Origin: Micromonospora lupini
GTDB lineage: Bacteria; Actinomycetota; Actinomycetes; Mycobacteriales; Micromonosporaceae
Direction of reading: 5' to 3'
Length of the DNA stretch: 64,000 bases
Assembly (NCBI RefSeq): GCF_026342015.1
Contig: NZ_JAPENL010000002.1
Span: 749,001 to 813,000 of the forward strand
The notes beneath the pieces were generated by a model. The model did not search any database, was not told the DNA's origin, and saw nothing but the letters and a program-made list of their open reading frames with translations. This document shows, in pieces, positions 16,627 through 25,042 of the stretch. The translations under genes were made by a program, and so were the position numbers. The stretch's first letter is position 1; every line of letters begins with the position of its first letter.

Positions 16627-17576
16627 CCACCTTCGGATACGCGGAACGCCCGGTCGGCCTGACCGGCCAGACGCCCCGCTCCCCCATCAACGAACGACAG
16701 GCGGCCCGCGCGCCACTGGGCGAGCCGCACGCCGCGACGCGCGGTGACAACGCCGCCCAGCGGACCCGCAACCGTCCGCACACCAACGAGCCACCACCAA
16801 GACCGGCGGCCCCCGGTGGCAACGCGATGCCGACGGGTGGCCGTGTCGCCGCGCCGACCCGACCGACCATGCCCTCCCAGGGCCGTCGGGTCGGCGACGC
16901 TCCGGCGCCCGTCACCGATCCGGCGGCGGGCGAGACGGCGGTGATCCCGGTGGTCCCGGCCGAAGCCCCGACCACCCCGACCGGCTTCCCCAGCCGCCCG
17001 GACCCGTCCGACCCGGCCACCGAGGTCTGGACGCTTGTGGAGCGGGCGCAGGCCGGCGAGTCCGAGGCGTTCGGCCTCATCTACGACAGGTACGTCGACA
17101 CCGTCTTCCGGTTCGTCTACTTCCGGGTCGGCAACCGTCAGCTCGCCGAGGACCTCACCTCGGACACGTTCCTGCGTGCCCTCAAGCGGATCGGCAGCTT
17201 CACCTGGCAGGGCCGCGATCTCGGCGCCTGGCTGGTGACCATCGCCCGCAACCTGGTCGCGGACCACTTCAAGTCCGGCCGGTACCGGCTGGAGGTCACG
17301 ACCGGCGACGTGCTCGACGCCGACCGCGAGGACCGGGGCCCGGAGGGCAGCCCGGAAGCCGCGGTGGTCGAACACATCACCAACGTCGCCCTGCTCACCG
17401 CCGTGAAGCAGCTCAACCCGGAGCAGCAGGAGTGCATCGTGCTCCGGTTCCTCCAGGGCTTCTCGGTCGCCGAGACCGCCCGCTCCATGGGCAAGAACGA
17501 GGGTGCCATCAAGGCCCTGCAGTACCGCGCCGTTCGCGCGCTTGCCCGGCTCCTGCCCGACGGCTTCCAACCGTGA
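16623..17576 (+). CDS. bldN: BldN-like ECF sigma factor with long N-terminal extension
   Basis: A 317-residue protein. The first ~135 residues are Pro/Ala/Thr-rich and unlike any sigma domain. Region 2 follows (AQAGESEAFGLIYDRYVDTVFRFVYFRVG, then AWLVTIARNLVADHF), and region 4 ends the protein (QQECIVLRFLQGFSVAETARSMGKNEGAIKALQYRAVRALARLL). BldN of Streptomyces is likewise made with an N-terminal extension and is followed by its membrane anti-sigma gene rsbN. Here the next gene is rsbN-like, and rex/hemA lie nearby as in Streptomyces. In Streptomyces BldN directs aerial hypha and spore surface genes; that role here is inference. Confidence 0.88.
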   Translation: MTTFGYAERPVGLTGQTPRSPINERQAARAPLGEPHAATRGDNAAQRTRNRPHTNEPPPRPAAPGGNAMPTGGRVAAPTRPTMPSQGRRVGDAPAPVTDPAAGETAVIPVVPAEAPTTPTGFPSRPDPSDPATEVWTLVERAQAGESEAFGLIYDRYVDTVFRFVYFRVGNRQLAEDLTSDTFLRALKRIGSFTWQGRDLGAWLVTIARNLVADHFKSGRYRLEVTTGDVLDADREDRGPEGSPEAAVVEHITNVALLTAVKQLNPEQQECIVLRFLQGFSVAETARSMGKNEGAIKALQYRAVRALARLLPDGFQP

Positions 17577-17681
17577 TTCTCGCCTACCGGACCGACGGGC
17601 GTCGATCAATGTCTGGGTAGCTCAGGGCCGGTCGCACCCGGTGACACCGATCACTTTCTGTGATTTCGGCCCCGCCAGGCC

Positions 17682-17710
17682 CGTAACCCGTGCCCGGTCC
17701 GCCGCGTTTC
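17682..17710 (+). promoter_or_regulatory. Candidate BldN-dependent promoter of the rsbN-like gene
   Basis: CGTAAC (17682-17687), a 17-base spacer and CGTTTC (17705-17710) resemble the ECF promoter form I recall for sigma-BldN targets. rsbN itself is a known BldN target in Streptomyces. The rest of the 290-bp gap also has ATCAC-TTTCT-GTGAT (from 17650), a weak hairpin that may end the sigma transcript. Confidence 0.4.
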
Positions 17711-17866
17711 TCCGGGTGCGACCGGTGGTTGTCCCGGCAGGCCCGGGGCACCGAGGTCCGACCGGCACGCCGGGCGGCGCCTCACCTCCGTGGTGTCACA
17801 CCGCCGCCCGGTCGCTGGCAACTATGGCGGCCGACCGGCCGTGACCAGCGAGAGGAGGTGCCTGCG

Positions 17867-18745
17867 GTGGACGACATCCTCTTCTCCCGCCGGCGCGCCG
17901 AGCGCTTCGCGCAGCTTCTCGACGAGGCCAACGGCGGCCGGCGGCACCACGTGCGGTCCCGAGTGGACAGCCAACTGGCCCCGCTCGTCGCAGTAGGCCA
18001 GCGACTCAGCGTCGATCCCCCCACGACCGAGGTGAACCCCGACTTCCGCACCGGCCTGCGAGCGATGCTGCTCGCCACCGCCGAGCGCGAGGGGATGGGC
18101 GTCACACCGTCGACCGCCGAGCCGGCTGCCCCGCGGGCCGCGGCAACGAGCCGCGGCTCGCTACTGCCCGCGGTCACCGCCCGGCGGGCCCGCGCCCGGG
18201 GGGCGATCCTGATCGGCATCGCCGCCGGCGCCATCGCCGTCTCCGGGATCTCCGCCGCCAGCGAGAACGCCGTTCCCGGCGACGCGCTGTACGGCATGAA
18301 GCGCTCCACCGAGCGGGCCCAGCTCGCCCTGGCCAGCTCGGACATCAGCCGCGGCCAACTGTTCCTGGACTTCGCCCGGACCAGGCTCGGCGAAGCCGCC
18401 GAGCTGCGCGGCGACCGCATCGGCTACAGCGCCGTCCTCGACGACATGGACGCCGACACCCGGCAGGGTGTCCGCCTGCTCACCGCCGCCGCCGTGCAGC
18501 GGGCCGAGCCGACCAGCCTGGACACCGTCAACACGTTCGTCGCCAGCCAGCGCCGGGCTGTGACAAACCTGCTCGACGGCGCCAGCCGGGCCGACCGCGA
18601 ACGGACCCGGCGGTCGCTGGCCCTGCTGGACAGCATCCGGGAGCGCTCGGACTCGGTGCGCGCGGCCATCGCCTGTGGCCTGCCGGCACCGACCGGCAGC
18701 GACGCGCTCGGGCCCACCCCGACCACCTGTCCCGGCGACCGCTGA
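17867..18745 (+). CDS. rsbN: RsbN-like membrane anti-sigma factor (DUF5667-type)
   Basis: A 292-residue protein with an N-terminal cytoplasmic part beginning DDILFSRRRAERFAQLLDEA, a single membrane segment at about 112-131 (GAILIGIAAGAIAVSGIS) and an extracytoplasmic helical domain (DUF5667-like, starting SENAVPGDALYGMKRSTER). In Streptomyces RsbN holds BldN at the membrane. GTG at 17867 is chosen because AGAGGAGG lies eight bases upstream. It is followed by a strong terminator, so the sigma/anti-sigma pair seems a self-contained unit. Confidence 0.85.
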   Translation: MDDILFSRRRAERFAQLLDEANGGRRHHVRSRVDSQLAPLVAVGQRLSVDPPTTEVNPDFRTGLRAMLLATAEREGMGVTPSTAEPAAPRAAATSRGSLLPAVTARRARARGAILIGIAAGAIAVSGISAASENAVPGDALYGMKRSTERAQLALASSDISRGQLFLDFARTRLGEAAELRGDRIGYSAVLDDMDADTRQGVRLLTAAAVQRAEPTSLDTVNTFVASQRRAVTNLLDGASRADRERTRRSLALLDSIRERSDSVRAAIACGLPAPTGSDALGPTPTTCPGDR

Positions 18746-18783
18746 CCCGCCAGCCCCGGCACTCCCCCTCATACCGCACGCCT

Positions 18784-18821
18784 GACCGGCCGGGCCACAG
18801 TTCCCTGTGGTCCGGCCGGTC
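18784..18821 (+). terminator. Terminator after the rsbN-like gene
   Basis: A 17-bp stem with a single mismatch or wobble: GACCGGCCGGGCCACAG (18784-18800), loop TTCC, and CTGTGGTCCGGCCGGTC (18805-18821). No T-run follows. Confidence 0.75.
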
Positions 18822-18837
18822 GACCGTGCGCTCCGGC

Positions 18838-18843
18838 TACCCT
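18838..18843 (+). promoter_or_regulatory. -10 element upstream of the HAD-IB gene
   Basis: TACCCT is a good -10 hexamer about 41 bases before the GTG start at 18885 and just after the rsbN terminator. No clear -35 is seen. Confidence 0.35.
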
Positions 18844-18884
18844 CGCTGGAGGCATCCGTCGTACCTGGTCAGGAGGGGAGTCGC

Positions 18885-19760
18885 GTGGCGCGCAGCCGCA
18901 AGGTGACGGTCAGCACCGACGCCCACGGTCACACCGCCGGGTGGGCGGAGACCGAGCTGGCCCCGGTGACACCACCCGCACCGGACCCGGCCGCCGCGGC
19001 GTTCTTCGACGTCGACAACACGATGATGCAGGGCGCATCGATCTACTGGTTCGCCCGCGGGCTCGCCGCCCGGAACTACTTCACGACCGCCGACCTGGCC
19101 CGCTTCGCCTGGCAGCAGCTCCGGTTCCGGCTGCTCGCCCGCGAGCACGCCGGCGACATGTCCCAGGCGAAGGACGCCGCGCTCGCCTTCGTCGAGGGAT
19201 GGCGGGTGGACGACGTGGAACGCCTCTCGGAGGAGATCTTCGACGAGCTGATGGCACCCCGGATCTGGGCCGGCACCCGACAGCTCGCCCAGCGTCACCT
19301 GGACGCCGGTCAACGCGTGTGGCTGGTCAGCGCCGCTCCGGTGGAGATCGGCCGGGTGATCGCCACCCGACTCGGCCTCACCGGCGCGATCGGCACGGTG
19401 GCCGAGGTGCGGGCCGGGGCGTACACCGGGCGGTTGGTGGGTGACCTCATGCACGGGCCGGCGAAGGCCGAGGCGGTCACCCAGCTCGCCGCCGTGGAGG
19501 GGCTGGACCTGAGCCGGTGCGCGGCCTACAGCGACTCGGCAAACGACCTGCCGCTGCTCTCCGCCGTGGGCCGTGCGGTGGCGGTCAACCCGGACGGCAC
19601 CCTGCTGCGGCAGGCCCGGCAGCACGGCTGGGAGGTACGGGACTTCCGCACCGGGCGTCGGGCCGTCAAGATCGCCGTACCGTCGACGGCGGCGGCCGGC
19701 CTGGTCGCCGGCGCGGTCACCGCCGGCCTGGCGTTGCAGCGCCGCCGTCGCGCCGGCTGA
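18885..19760 (+). CDS. HAD-IB family hydrolase (SerB1-like phosphatase)
   Basis: A 291-residue protein. Motif I FFDVDNTMMQG has both aspartates (D42, D44); the motif II serine is in VWLVSAAPVEI; motif III/IV is KAEAV ... AAYSDSANDLPLL. The C-terminus ends in a Gly/Ala-rich hydrophobic segment (AAAGLVAGAVTAGLAL) that may tether it to the membrane. The subfamily IB includes phosphoserine phosphatases and lipid-phosphate phosphatases. Its neighbour plsC favours a phospholipid-related role (inference). GTG at 18885 follows AGGAGGGGAG. It converges with plsC. Confidence 0.88.
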   Translation: MARSRKVTVSTDAHGHTAGWAETELAPVTPPAPDPAAAAFFDVDNTMMQGASIYWFARGLAARNYFTTADLARFAWQQLRFRLLAREHAGDMSQAKDAALAFVEGWRVDDVERLSEEIFDELMAPRIWAGTRQLAQRHLDAGQRVWLVSAAPVEIGRVIATRLGLTGAIGTVAEVRAGAYTGRLVGDLMHGPAKAEAVTQLAAVEGLDLSRCAAYSDSANDLPLLSAVGRAVAVNPDGTLLRQARQHGWEVRDFRTGRRAVKIAVPSTAAAGLVAGAVTAGLALQRRRRAG

Positions 19761-19761
19761 C

Positions 19762-20880
19762 TCAGGGGCCGAAGGGGTCGGGTCGCCGTTCCAGCAGCGA
19801 GTGCACGGTCTGCTGGATGGTCTCCCGCACCTGGTCGGCGAGGTTGAACACGACGAGCGGATCGTCCGCCGAGTCGGTCAGGTGCGCGGTGGGGATCGGC
19901 GGACAGAACTCGATCAGCCACTTGCTGGGCAGCGGCACCATGCCCAGCGGCCCGAGCCAGGGGAAGGTGGGCGTGACCGGGAAGTACGGAAGCTTGAGCA
20001 GCCGGGCCAGGGGCTTGATGTCGGCGAGCATCGGGTAGATCTCCTCGCCGCCGACGATCGCGACGGGAACGATCGGCGTGCCGGTGCGCAGCGCCGCCGA
20101 GACGAAGCCGCCCCGACCGAACCGTTGCAGCTTGTACCGGTCGGCGTAGAGCTTGCCGATGCCCTTGAAACCCTCGGGGAACACACCGACCAGGTCACCG
20201 CCGCCGAGCAGCCGCTCGGCGTCCGGGTTGCAGGCCACCGTGCCGCCGGTCTTGCGGGCGATCTCCGACACCACGGGCATCCGGAAGACCAGGTCGGCGC
20301 CGAGCAGGCGCAGGTAGCGGTGGGAGGGGTGCTTGTCGTGCAACGCCGCCGAGAGGATCAACGCGTCCAGGGCCACGGTGCCCGAGTGGTTGCCGACCAC
20401 AAGCGCCGGCCCGTCGACGGGGACGTGCTCGACCCCGCTGACCTCGGTGCGGAACCAGTCCCGATAGAGCAGCCGCAGCAGCGGGTGGAAGACCGCGTCG
20501 GTCAACTCCGGATCGAACCCGAACTCGTCGACCTCGTAGTCACCGGCCAGCCGCCGACGCAGGAACGCCAGCCCGTTCGCGACCCTGCGGTCCCACTGGT
20601 CCCCGGGCCGATCCGGCACCGCCGGACCGCCGGTGGGCGGGACGCTCGCCGGCTCGTCGGTCGCCGGGTGGGCCTCGTCGGCGGTCGGGGCGCCGCCCGC
20701 GCTCGCCGGCTCGTCGGTCGCGGTGTCGACCTCGTCGTCAGGCGTCGCGGCGGGCGCGAGCCGGCTCGCCGGTCGGTGGCCGTTGCGCCGCGCCGGTTCC
20801 GCGTCCGGCACGGGTGGCCCCGGCGGTACGTCGAACGGCCCCAGGCCCGCCGGCTCGCGCCCCTGCGCCGGCCCGGTCAC
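19762..20880 (-). CDS. 1-acylglycerol-3-phosphate O-acyltransferase family protein (PlsC)
   Basis: A 372-residue protein. The first ~120 residues are Pro/Ala/Asp-rich and probably disordered. The acyltransferase core has motif I VGNHSGTVALDALIL (NHxxxxD), motif II region FRMPVVSEIARKTGGTVAC, motif III GVFPEGFKG and motif IV GTPIVPVAIVG. It would transfer a fatty acyl chain to lysophosphatidate or a related lipid at the inner face of the membrane. GTG at 20880 is chosen because it overlaps, as GTGA, a 16-codon frame that links it to the upstream epimerase gene. An upstream start cannot be excluded. Confidence 0.88.
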   Translation of the reverse strand: MTGPAQGREPAGLGPFDVPPGPPVPDAEPARRNGHRPASRLAPAATPDDEVDTATDEPASAGGAPTADEAHPATDEPASVPPTGGPAVPDRPGDQWDRRVANGLAFLRRRLAGDYEVDEFGFDPELTDAVFHPLLRLLYRDWFRTEVSGVEHVPVDGPALVVGNHSGTVALDALILSAALHDKHPSHRYLRLLGADLVFRMPVVSEIARKTGGTVACNPDAERLLGGGDLVGVFPEGFKGIGKLYADRYKLQRFGRGGFVSAALRTGTPIVPVAIVGGEEIYPMLADIKPLARLLKLPYFPVTPTFPWLGPLGMVPLPSKWLIEFCPPIPTAHLTDSADDPLVVFNLADQVRETIQQTVHSLLERRPDPFGP

Positions 20881-20927
20881 GTCGGCACCTCGGCGACGCG
20901 CACGGCAGGGGTACGCCTCGCGCTCAT
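20877..20927 (-). other. Possible 16-codon relay ORF between epimerase and plsC
   Basis: ATG at 20927 overlaps the epimerase stop as ATGA, and its own TGA overlaps the plsC GTG as GTGA. The peptide begins MSARRTPAVRVAEV. It could carry ribosomes from one gene to the next. It may equally be chance. Confidence 0.25.
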
Positions 20928-22009
20928 GACGTCCGCTCCCGCACGGCGGCCCGGACCTGTCGGATGCCGTCCAGGACCAGCTGCTCGGCGGCGGCCAACT
21001 GCCCCCGGCTGAGCACCACCCCACCGTGGTGGGCGCGGATGAAGTCGTCGAACGCGGCGGCGGTGGAGCGGGGTGTGAAGCCGTACTCCTGCTCGAGGCG
21101 CGTGGTGTCGACGACCCGCCCGTGCACGAAGAGATCGACCTGGTCCAGGCCGTAGCGGCCGAAGCCCATGGTGCGGGCCAGCGCCGCGGCGCCGGAGAGA
21201 CCCGGCTCCAGCACCGGCACCGCCACCCGACCGGCCCGCCGGATCGCCTGGGACAGCGACAGCACCCCCGGACCGGCGACGTTGTAGGTGCCCGGGTGAT
21301 CCTCCACGATCGACAGGTGCAGCACCTCCAACGCGTCGTCGAAGTGCAGGAACTGCAGCCGGGGATCGCGGCCGAAGACGGTCGGCACGAACGGCTGCGC
21401 GAAGTAGCGCGTCAACGTCGTGTCGGCTGTCGAACCGATGAACGGGGCGAAGCGCAGCACAGTCGCGGTCACGTCGGCACGGCGGCGGCGGAAGCCGCGA
21501 ACGTACCCCTCGACGTCGAGGATGTCGCGGCCGAAGCCGCCGCGCGGCACCTCGCGCGGTTCGGTCTCCTCGGTGAACACCGCCGGATCGCGGAACGACA
21601 CCCCGTACGCGGCGGTCGACGACCTGACCACCAACTTGCGCAGGCGGGGCGCCCGCTGGCAGGCGGCGAGCAGTTGCATGGTGCCGATGACGTTCTGGTC
21701 CTTCATGGCCGACCGGCCGCCGTGCTGCTGGTCGGGGGCGCTTACCAACGCGAGGTGGACCACCGCGTCGACGTCCAGGTCGGCGAGGAGCCCGCCGAGC
21801 GACCCCGGATCGACGCGGATCCGCTCGACCCGATCCAGGAGATCGGTGAACTCGGCGCCCGGCTCCGGCGCGTCCACGCCGATGACCCGCTCGATGCGGG
21901 GGTCGGCGGCCAGCCGGGCCGCCACGTGCGCGCCCAGGTACCGGCCGACCCCGGTGACGACGACGACCCCCGGAGCACCTGGGGTGCTACCGGGGGTCAT
22001 CTGACGCAC
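20924..22009 (-). CDS. NAD-dependent epimerase/dehydratase (extended SDR)
   Basis: A 361-residue Rossmann protein. The nucleotide loop is VVVVTGVGRYLGAHVA, slightly off the classical GxxGxxG. The SSTAAYG segment and downstream GRVAV, GPGVLSLSQAIRRAG are typical of the GalE-like family that sits next to plsC in many actinobacteria (including mycobacteria). No substrate can be assigned. GTG at 22009 or ATG at 22000 could be the start. It lies in the conserved order HTH - small basic protein - epimerase - plsC. Confidence 0.88.
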   Translation of the reverse strand: MRQMTPGSTPGAPGVVVVTGVGRYLGAHVAARLAADPRIERVIGVDAPEPGAEFTDLLDRVERIRVDPGSLGGLLADLDVDAVVHLALVSAPDQQHGGRSAMKDQNVIGTMQLLAACQRAPRLRKLVVRSSTAAYGVSFRDPAVFTEETEPREVPRGGFGRDILDVEGYVRGFRRRRADVTATVLRFAPFIGSTADTTLTRYFAQPFVPTVFGRDPRLQFLHFDDALEVLHLSIVEDHPGTYNVAGPGVLSLSQAIRRAGRVAVPVLEPGLSGAAALARTMGFGRYGLDQVDLFVHGRVVDTTRLEQEYGFTPRSTAAAFDDFIRAHHGGVVLSRGQLAAAEQLVLDGIRQVRAAVRERTS

Positions 22010-22081
22010 CTACGCCGACAGGGAGGATCGAGCCGGGACGACCACGGCCTGATCACCTGAGCCTCCGGAGGTCGACAGTTT

Positions 22082-22130
22082 GGCAAGTGACGCCGAATGC
22101 CGGGCATGCGCCCGGCGCGGGTCACTTGCC
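22082..22130. terminator. Nested inverted repeat at the end of the small basic protein gene
   Basis: GGCAAGTGAC (22082-22091) and GTCACTTGCC (22121-22130) are a perfect 10-bp inverted repeat. Inside it GCCGGGC-ATGC-GCCCGGC (22099-22116) forms a second perfect hairpin. The right arm contains the stop codon of the gene. It probably ends or stabilises this very short transcript. Confidence 0.6.
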
Positions 22131-22223
22131 GAGACGGCGACGCTGGACGCGGGTCTTGCGCAGCAGCTTGCGGTGCTTCTTCTTAGCCATGCGCTTACGG
22201 CGCTTCTTGACCACCGAGCCCAT
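22122..22223 (-). CDS. 33-residue AURKAIP1/COX24-domain (bS22-like) basic protein
   Basis: A tiny protein beginning MGSVVKKRRKRM and ending RRRLGK, about half Lys/Arg, with the RKRMAKKKHRKLLRKTR core of the AURKAIP1/COX24 family. Mycobacterial members are ribosomal proteins (bS22) bound in the small subunit, so a ribosomal role is likely here. It is encoded between the HTH gene and the epimerase, as in other actinobacteria. The start ATG is at 22223. Confidence 0.85.
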   Translation of the reverse strand: MGSVVKKRRKRMAKKKHRKLLRKTRVQRRRLGK

Positions 22224-22437
22224 ACGACAGCCTTTCGATACAACGTGCGGGGCGGACCGGATGACACCACGCAGGTGGCGACGGCGACCGCATGCGGACA
22301 ACGGACCGGACCAGTCTGGGCGGCGGGGCGCACCGGTGGGGTCTCGGTCGGGCTCCAGGGTAGCCGGAGAGCGTCAGCAGGACCAACGCGCCCCCGTCCA
22401 TGCCGCCTACGTGGCACTCGATCGGCGGACCGGTGGC

Positions 22438-22647
22438 TCAGGCGGTCTCCTGAAACGCGCCCCGCAGGTATTCGTGCACCGCGTGCTCGGGCACCCGGAA
22501 CGACCGCCCCACCCGGACGGCGGTCAGCTCACCGCTGTGCACGAGGCGATAGACGGTCATCTTCGACACACGCATGACCGTCGCCACCTCCGCGACGGTC
22601 AGGAACTTGACCTCCGACAGCCGTCCATCGGACTGCGACCCGGCCAT
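22438..22647 (-). CDS. BldC-like small helix-turn-helix protein
   Basis: A 69-residue MerR/excisionase-type DNA-binding protein: FLTVAEVATVMRVSKMTVYRLVHSGELTAVRVGRSFRVPE is a complete HTH_17 fold, followed by a short tail AVHEYLRGAF. It resembles BldC and its paralogue encoded next to the bS22 gene in Streptomyces. BldC-like proteins bind direct repeats and polymerise on DNA. The gene is upstream of the small basic protein gene on the same strand, 214 bases away. Confidence 0.88.
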   Translation of the reverse strand: MAGSQSDGRLSEVKFLTVAEVATVMRVSKMTVYRLVHSGELTAVRVGRSFRVPEHAVHEYLRGAFQETA

Positions 22648-22859
22648 GGCTCACCAACCCATCCCATGCCCGGCGCGTGCCAACCCGACGGATGCTCCGG
22701 GTCGGGCGGCGACGCGCGTGTTACCAGTACGGTAGCGGGGCGGCTGTGACCGGCGCGATCCCTTCGTACAACTGATCATGCCCGGATCGTCGGTTCACCC
22801 GATCCATGCATCCGCTATCCCCCCGCCCGCGTCGGTCGTCCGGTTGGCCCGGCCGGGTC

Positions 22860-24044
22860 TCACTCGGCGCGGAGCGCCACCACCGGGTCGAGCCGGCCGG
22901 CGCGCTGCGCGGGAACCACCCCGAAGACGATCCCCACCGCCGCCGACACACCGAAGGCCAGCGCCAACGACCACCAGGTGATCGCCGCCGGGATCGGTGA
23001 CAACGCGTCCACCAACAGGGCCGTCCCCACGCCCAGCGCCATCCCGGTCAACCCGCCGATCGTGGTGAGCAGCACCGCCTCCAGCAGGAACTGCACGCCG
23101 ATGTCGCGGGGCCGGGCGCCGACCGCCTTGCGCAGCCCGATCTCCCGGGTCCGCTCCCGGACGCTCACCAGCATGATGTTGGAGACGCCGACGCCGCCGA
23201 CGAGCAGCGAGATGCCGGCGATGGCGGCGAGCACGCCGGTGAGGACGCCGAGGATGTCGCCGAGCACACCGAGGATCTGCTGCTGCGTGACAGCGCTGAA
23301 CTCGGTGTCCGGGTGGCGGCGGTTCAGCTCGGCGACGATGCGTTCGCCCAACTCGTCGATCCGCTCCCGGTCCGGCGCCTTCACCGCGATGCCGTCCACC
23401 CGCTGGGTGCCCCACAGCCGCTGCGCGGCGGTCACCGGCACGTGCACCTCGTCGTCCCGGTCGACGCCGAGGCTCTGCCCGAGGGGCGCGAAGACGCCGA
23501 TGACCCGGAACCGCACCCCGGCCAGGGTCACCTGCTGACCCAGCGGATCGCGGTCGGGAAACAGCGCGCGGGCCACCGAGTCACCGAGGACCGCGACCCG
23601 TCGGCTGGTGTCCACGTCCGTGCCGGTGAGGTAGCGGCCCCGGGCCAGCGACCGGGTGAACACCGTCGGGGTGGTCTCCAGCACGCCCTGCACCGTGGTG
23701 AAGTCGGAGCGGGCGCCGGCCCGTGCGGTCGCCCCGGAGGCGACGGTGACCGCTACCCGCTGGGGATCGCCGACGACCCGGGAGACCGCGTCCACGTCCT
23801 TGAGCGTCAACGGCGAGACGACAGGCGCGGTGCCCACCTCGATCTTGCCGGGAACGACCAGCAGGAGGTTGGAGCCGAGCCCCTCGACCTGCTGCTCGAC
23901 CTGCTGCTTGGTGCCGGTGCCGATGGCGACCAGCAGCACCACCGAGGCCACCCCGATGATCACGCCGAGCATGGTGAGCGAGCTGCGCAGCCGGTTGGCC
24001 CGCAACGCGTCAAGCGCGACCCGCCACGCCTCGGCGACCCTCAC
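22860..24044 (-). CDS. ABC transporter permease, MacB/FtsX family
   Basis: A 394-residue membrane protein with one N-terminal TM (SSLTMLGVIIGVASVVLLVAIG, about 20-42), a periplasmic-type MacB core domain (about 50-260) and three C-terminal TMs from about 275. The LRKAVGARPRDI segment between C-terminal TMs is the family signature. It overlaps the ATPase gene by 4 bp. With the ATPase and the adaptor it forms a mechanotransmission-type export system whose substrate is unknown. Confidence 0.93.
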   Translation of the reverse strand: MRVAEAWRVALDALRANRLRSSLTMLGVIIGVASVVLLVAIGTGTKQQVEQQVEGLGSNLLLVVPGKIEVGTAPVVSPLTLKDVDAVSRVVGDPQRVAVTVASGATARAGARSDFTTVQGVLETTPTVFTRSLARGRYLTGTDVDTSRRVAVLGDSVARALFPDRDPLGQQVTLAGVRFRVIGVFAPLGQSLGVDRDDEVHVPVTAAQRLWGTQRVDGIAVKAPDRERIDELGERIVAELNRRHPDTEFSAVTQQQILGVLGDILGVLTGVLAAIAGISLLVGGVGVSNIMLVSVRERTREIGLRKAVGARPRDIGVQFLLEAVLLTTIGGLTGMALGVGTALLVDALSPIPAAITWWSLALAFGVSAAVGIVFGVVPAQRAGRLDPVVALRAE

Positions 24045-25042
24045 GACCCGCTCCGGCTGTCGGCGGCCGACGGTTCCACGGCCTCGGCACTTGTCGGCTC
24101 GTGCGTCGCGCCGGCGCTGACGGCCTGATCGGTGGTGCCGTCGCCGGTCGGCGGCTGCGGAAGGCGCCCGGTGGCCCCGGCGGCGCCACCGGAGCCACCG
24201 GACGGGTGCCCCGGGCCGCTTCCGGAAACGGACCGGGGCTCCGCGCTGGGAGCGGGGACCAGTGTCTCAGGTCGACCGTGGTCGACGGACAGCGGTCGAT
24301 CATGAACGTCGGTGGCGCTGTCCGCCACCACCACACCGTCGCGCATGGTGATCCGGCGGGCGGCCCGAGCCGCCACCTCCTGGTCGTGGGTGACCATCAC
24401 CAACGCCACCCCGGACTCCGCGTTCAGCCGCTCCAGCAGCTCAAGGACCGCCGCGCCTGTCACACTGTCCAGGTTGCCTGTCGGCTCGTCGGCAAGCAGC
24501 ACCGTCGGCTCGGTGACCAGGGCCCGGGCGATGGCGACACGCTGCTGCTCGCCACCGGACATCTGGTTGGGCCGGTGGTCCAGCCGGTGCCCGAGACCGA
24601 CCCGACCCAGCATCGCCGCCGCCCGCTCCCGGCGCTGCCGGGCCGACACGCCCCGGTAGACCAGGGGCAGCGCCACGTTCTCCACCGCCGAGGTACGCGG
24701 CAGCAGGTGGAACGCCTGGAAGACGAACCCGATCGTCTCGTTGCGCAGGGCGGCCATCTCCGGCGGGGAGAGGGTGTTGACGTCCCGCCCGCCGATCACC
24801 AACCGGCCACCTGTCGGTCGGTCGAGCCCGCCCAGCAGGTGCATGAGCGTGGACTTGCCCGAGCCGGACGGCCCCACCAACGCCACGTAGTCACCGGGCT
24901 GCACGACCAGCGACACCCCGCGCAGCGCCTCCACCGACACCCCGTCGAGGTGGTAGGTGCGGGACACGTCGACCGCCTCGATCGCGGGCACACGCTCCTC
25001 CGCCGACCCGGCTTCCGACCGGTCGCCGGCAGGTCCGGTCAC
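24041..25042 (-). CDS. ABC transporter ATP-binding protein, MacB/LolD type
   Basis: A 333-residue ATPase. Walker A is GPSGSGKST, the family Q-loop region FVFQAFHLLPRTSAVENV, signature MSGGEQQRVAIARAL and Walker B LLADEPTGNLD followed by a switch histidine in VTHD. About 90 residues after the core form a Gly/Pro/Ser-rich tail that is not needed for the fold and is probably disordered. It overlaps the adaptor gene upstream and the permease gene downstream by 4 bp each. Confidence 0.95.
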   Translation of the reverse strand: MTGPAGDRSEAGSAEERVPAIEAVDVSRTYHLDGVSVEALRGVSLVVQPGDYVALVGPSGSGKSTLMHLLGGLDRPTGGRLVIGGRDVNTLSPPEMAALRNETIGFVFQAFHLLPRTSAVENVALPLVYRGVSARQRRERAAAMLGRVGLGHRLDHRPNQMSGGEQQRVAIARALVTEPTVLLADEPTGNLDSVTGAAVLELLERLNAESGVALVMVTHDQEVAARAARRITMRDGVVVADSATDVHDRPLSVDHGRPETLVPAPSAEPRSVSGSGPGHPSGGSGGAAGATGRLPQPPTGDGTTDQAVSAGATHEPTSAEAVEPSAADSRSGS

